From NCBI GenBank assembly GCA_036937835.1, contig CM072876.1:13408501-13472500 (forward strand): 64,000 nucleotides of DNA, written 5' to 3'. The notes under the pieces are model-generated. The model saw nothing but the letters and a program-made list of their open reading frames with translations. It made no database searches and was not told where the DNA came from. Position numbers and translations under genes: made by a program. This DNA comes from Pampus argenteus. Taxonomy: Eukaryota; Chordata; Actinopteri; Scombriformes; Stromateidae. Positions 61,901-64,000 of this stretch are shown here, piece after piece (the stretch's first letter is position 1; every line of letters begins with the position of its first letter).

Positions 61901-62617
61901 TCTATCACTGTCACACTGCTAGCAATGTACAGTAGATTGCACAGAAGATGAATGTGTACACCTGAAATGGTCATAATGCAAAATGAAAGCGAGTGATACC
62001 AAACATATTCTTTCGAGGTCATTCATTCACCTCATACTGCCTCATGCTTAATTGTCTAGTAATAGCGTCATAACAGTTTTGATGTATTTGTGTTGAAAAA
62101 AAGAACTGCATTGGTTAATAATTTATTTTTATGTTATGTTTATATTTTTATACTTTTAAGCAACTGCCAAATATTTGCTGGTTGTAGCATCTTAAATGTG
62201 AGGATATGAACCTGTTCAGTATCATACATGATTTGGTTAGATTTTGTCTTTTTAAACATTTTCTAACATTTTATAGACAAAACAAATAACTGATTAATAA
62301 AGACAAAATGATTTCATAGTAAGTGGTGAGAATTTGGATGTCAGTTGGCAAAACCTTTGTTTACATTCCTTGTTTTTCCCCTGTCCTTCACCTCCAACAA
62401 CACAGATGAGGGAGGTGTGGGTGGAGTCCAACAGTCCTCCACAGCTCCATATCTACAGCTCTGTCTTCACTAAGCCAGGACCCACTTCCAATCAAATATA
62501 AAGAAATTAACAAATTCCATCTTGTAGCCACATCCTGGCCATGTTACAGAGGCTAAAGACGCTCTGTTTTATTGTAACTTTAACAGATTCAAGTTGAAGC
62601 CTGTCAGAGGACTGTCC

Positions 62618-62664
<47 letters not shown>

Positions 62665-63665
62665 TTTCTGGGCTTAGTGGGGGCCTTAAATAATAACACA
62701 TCAAAACTTCAAAGCACTTGGTTCATCCTGACTTGATACATTATGACTCAGCCAAATTTCCTGTGGTGACTATGAATCGCAATTTACTTCTGAAACCTTC
62801 ATGTTTCACCTTTATAGTTTGTGTGAAATTAGTTTTCACTCCAGAAAACTTAATTCTCATTTGTGAATCACATAAGGCACGTGTAAATAGTATTTGCACT
62901 ACATATACTCCTTTATTGGGCTCTTTGTTCATGTGTGTGTGTTGTCGCTCAGTAACGAAGTAGCCCCATGGGGGACAATTAAAACCTCACACAATGTGCT
63001 CAGACAGCAATTAAAACACCCATTAGTGAGAAAGAGAAGAAGAGTCATAGAGAGCAAGATAAGAGGGGGAAGAAATAAACAGAATTAAATGTCCTTTACA
63101 GCTAAACACTTTTAAACAGGAAATTGGAAAAGTCAGAATGTTCATTATTTCTTAAAAATGACTCCATGCTGACATACATTGTATTTTATATCACGCATCT
63201 CTGAGAATGTGGTAATAAATCGTGAGCTGTAGAGAGGGCTCTTAACACTCACAGCCTACTCTATGATGGCGTGATGTACAAAGGCAATGACAGATAAAGA
63301 TAAAGACCACATTTTGAGCTAAAAGATAATATTGTTTCAGCAGTGATGGAAAGTGATTCACAAGGTAAATAGCTATAGGTAGTGTCTGAATCATCTATTT
63401 AGACTTAATGCATGTACAGCACTGGCCTGAATATGAGTTTCTAAATCTATTTTACCACATCAATCAGCTAGGGCTTCAAAGCTTTGTTTGTTGCCATTGT
63501 ATTCGAGCAGAAAGATTAGTATTTGAATATTCGTAAAGGGTATTTTTTTTTTGGTCGGACAGGAAGTGTGGATGAACAGCAGATAGTCCCTGCAGGTTAA
63601 ACTGGGTTAGCTCACTTTAGCAAACTGAACTACATATAAATAAATGTGGTTTTAGTGCATCTCAC
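58921..63665 (-). other. sipa1l1 intron (exons 1-2 of window)
   Basis: 4745 bases, the longest sipa1l1 intron in the window. It splits a Ser codon between SDNSCY and VAVTRSKD. Contents are (TG)n at about 61570-61592 and 62632-62661 and T-runs. No family-matching exon was seen in either strand. Confidence 0.8.
62632..62661. repeat. (TG)n microsatellite
   Basis: A TG run of about 30 bases within a sipa1l1 intron. Confidence 0.93.
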
Positions 63666-63823
63666 CTGTAACAGCTGTTGTCAGAACAGGGGTTGTGTGC
63701 CCGAACAATCACAAAGACATGCTGGAAGTGTGAGCGAATGTTTTTGGGGGTGAATGGGAGTGCCCCAGGTTCCTGGAACACAATCGTGACGATATCATTT
63801 CCGATATGACGCTTCCGCAGTAG
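63666..63823 (-). CDS. sipa1l1: sipa1l1 coding exon 1 of window: RapGAP catalytic helix
   Basis: The 158-base exon starts after a TTCCAG acceptor in phase 0 and ends TACAG|GTGAG with two bases carried over. It encodes LLRKRHIGNDIVTIVFQEPG and then a segment ending SDNSCY. The RHIGN stretch is the catalytic helix of Rap GTPase-activating proteins. In Rap1GAP the Asn of this motif (Asn290) is the asparagine thumb that supplies the catalytic carboxamide to Rap-GTP. Here that Asn is residue 9 of the exon (bases 63797-63799) and is intact, as are the Arg and His before it, so the GAP should be active. The upstream exon is outside the window. Confidence 0.95.
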
Positions 63824-64000
63824 CTGGAAAAGTTCAAGAACAGCAGTAGAAACCCGGGTTAGTTATTGGCTATGAAAGCAACAAGCTCCAGTGCACATAA
63901 ATCCATAATTGACAAACCAGCTAACAAGAAATAGTTTTCTGTGTGTACAATTTAGAAAATACAGACAAAACAATGTAATGTTTAGTAAACTGACATAATT

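Larger units (their letters stand above)
46198..64000 (-). other. sipa1l1: sipa1l1 gene, 3' half (16 coding exons in window; 5' end beyond right edge)
   Basis: This is the gene span of a SIPA1-like 1 (SPAR) protein, a GTPase-activating protein for Rap1/Rap2 that acts at actin-rich postsynaptic sites. Sixteen minus-strand exons were traced by GT-AG junctions and reading phase. They join to 3330 bases with no internal stop, giving 1109 residues plus TGA. Below, residue numbers count from the first residue in the window: RapGAP end 1-246, PDZ about 250-335, Ser-rich linker 340-810, SPAR_C and coiled coil about 810-1109. Mammalian SIPA1L1 is about 1800 residues, so roughly the N-terminal 700 residues lie off the right edge. 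Assignment to L1 rather than L2 or L3 rests on segments such as TPIDPSGKFPFISLA and SFYPRQGAQSKYLIGW, which match SIPA1L1 best from memory. The downstream rgs6 gene agrees with the vertebrate SIPA1L1-RGS6 order. Confidence 0.95.

Overview
The window is vertebrate nuclear DNA, most likely from a ray-finned (teleost) fish. It has GT-AG introns with small spliced exons, is saturated with (CA)n/(TG)n microsatellites, and carries fish-type dispersed repeats. Two genes read in the same direction on the minus strand, in the order known from the vertebrate SIPA1L1-RGS6 locus. The species cannot be named from sequence alone.

Right part (46198-63823 and beyond the right edge): the last 16 coding exons of sipa1l1 (SPAR, a synaptic and cytoskeletal Rap GTPase-activating protein). 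All junctions are GT-AG and phase-compatible. The exons join to 3330 bases, which is 1109 residues plus a stop. They encode the end of the RapGAP domain with its catalytic Asn helix, the PDZ domain, a long Ser-rich linker with a DSGIDT phosphodegron motif, and the C-terminal SPAR_C region with a coiled coil. The N-terminal half lies outside the window. An intron at 48559-49896 holds a broken hAT-type DNA transposon with a recognisable BED-finger transposase remnant.

Middle (about 32.8-46.2 kb): 3' flank and probable 3' UTR of sipa1l1, then the 5' region of rgs6. A candidate non-coding rgs6 exon (37265-37340) sits between a 91-base alternating purine-pyrimidine tract (Z-DNA-prone) and about 420 bases of purine-rich DNA with four G-runs of 16-18 bases (triplex- or quadruplex-prone). 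The first coding exon of rgs6 (32478-32816, CDS 32478-32705) encodes a Gln/Glu-rich N-terminal extension followed by the family motif SPNMIVYRK and a phase-0 splice donor.

Left part (1-32477): intron sequence of rgs6. I could not find the next coding exon (DEP domain), so this intron is longer than 32 kb. It holds microsatellites, a 26-bp x 8 minisatellite whose unit is an interrupted palindrome, a CpG-rich candidate alternative first exon near 31.65 kb, and several complex repeat-free blocks that look like conserved non-coding elements.

Functionally the two genes are signalling regulators: SIPA1L1 switches off Rap and RGS6 speeds Galpha-i/o GTP hydrolysis. Nothing suggests a prokaryotic system, CRISPR array or virus. 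The most unusual items are the non-B-DNA cluster at the rgs6 5' end, the palindromic minisatellite, the phase-compatible alternative donor in sipa1l1, and the rgs6 N-terminal extension.
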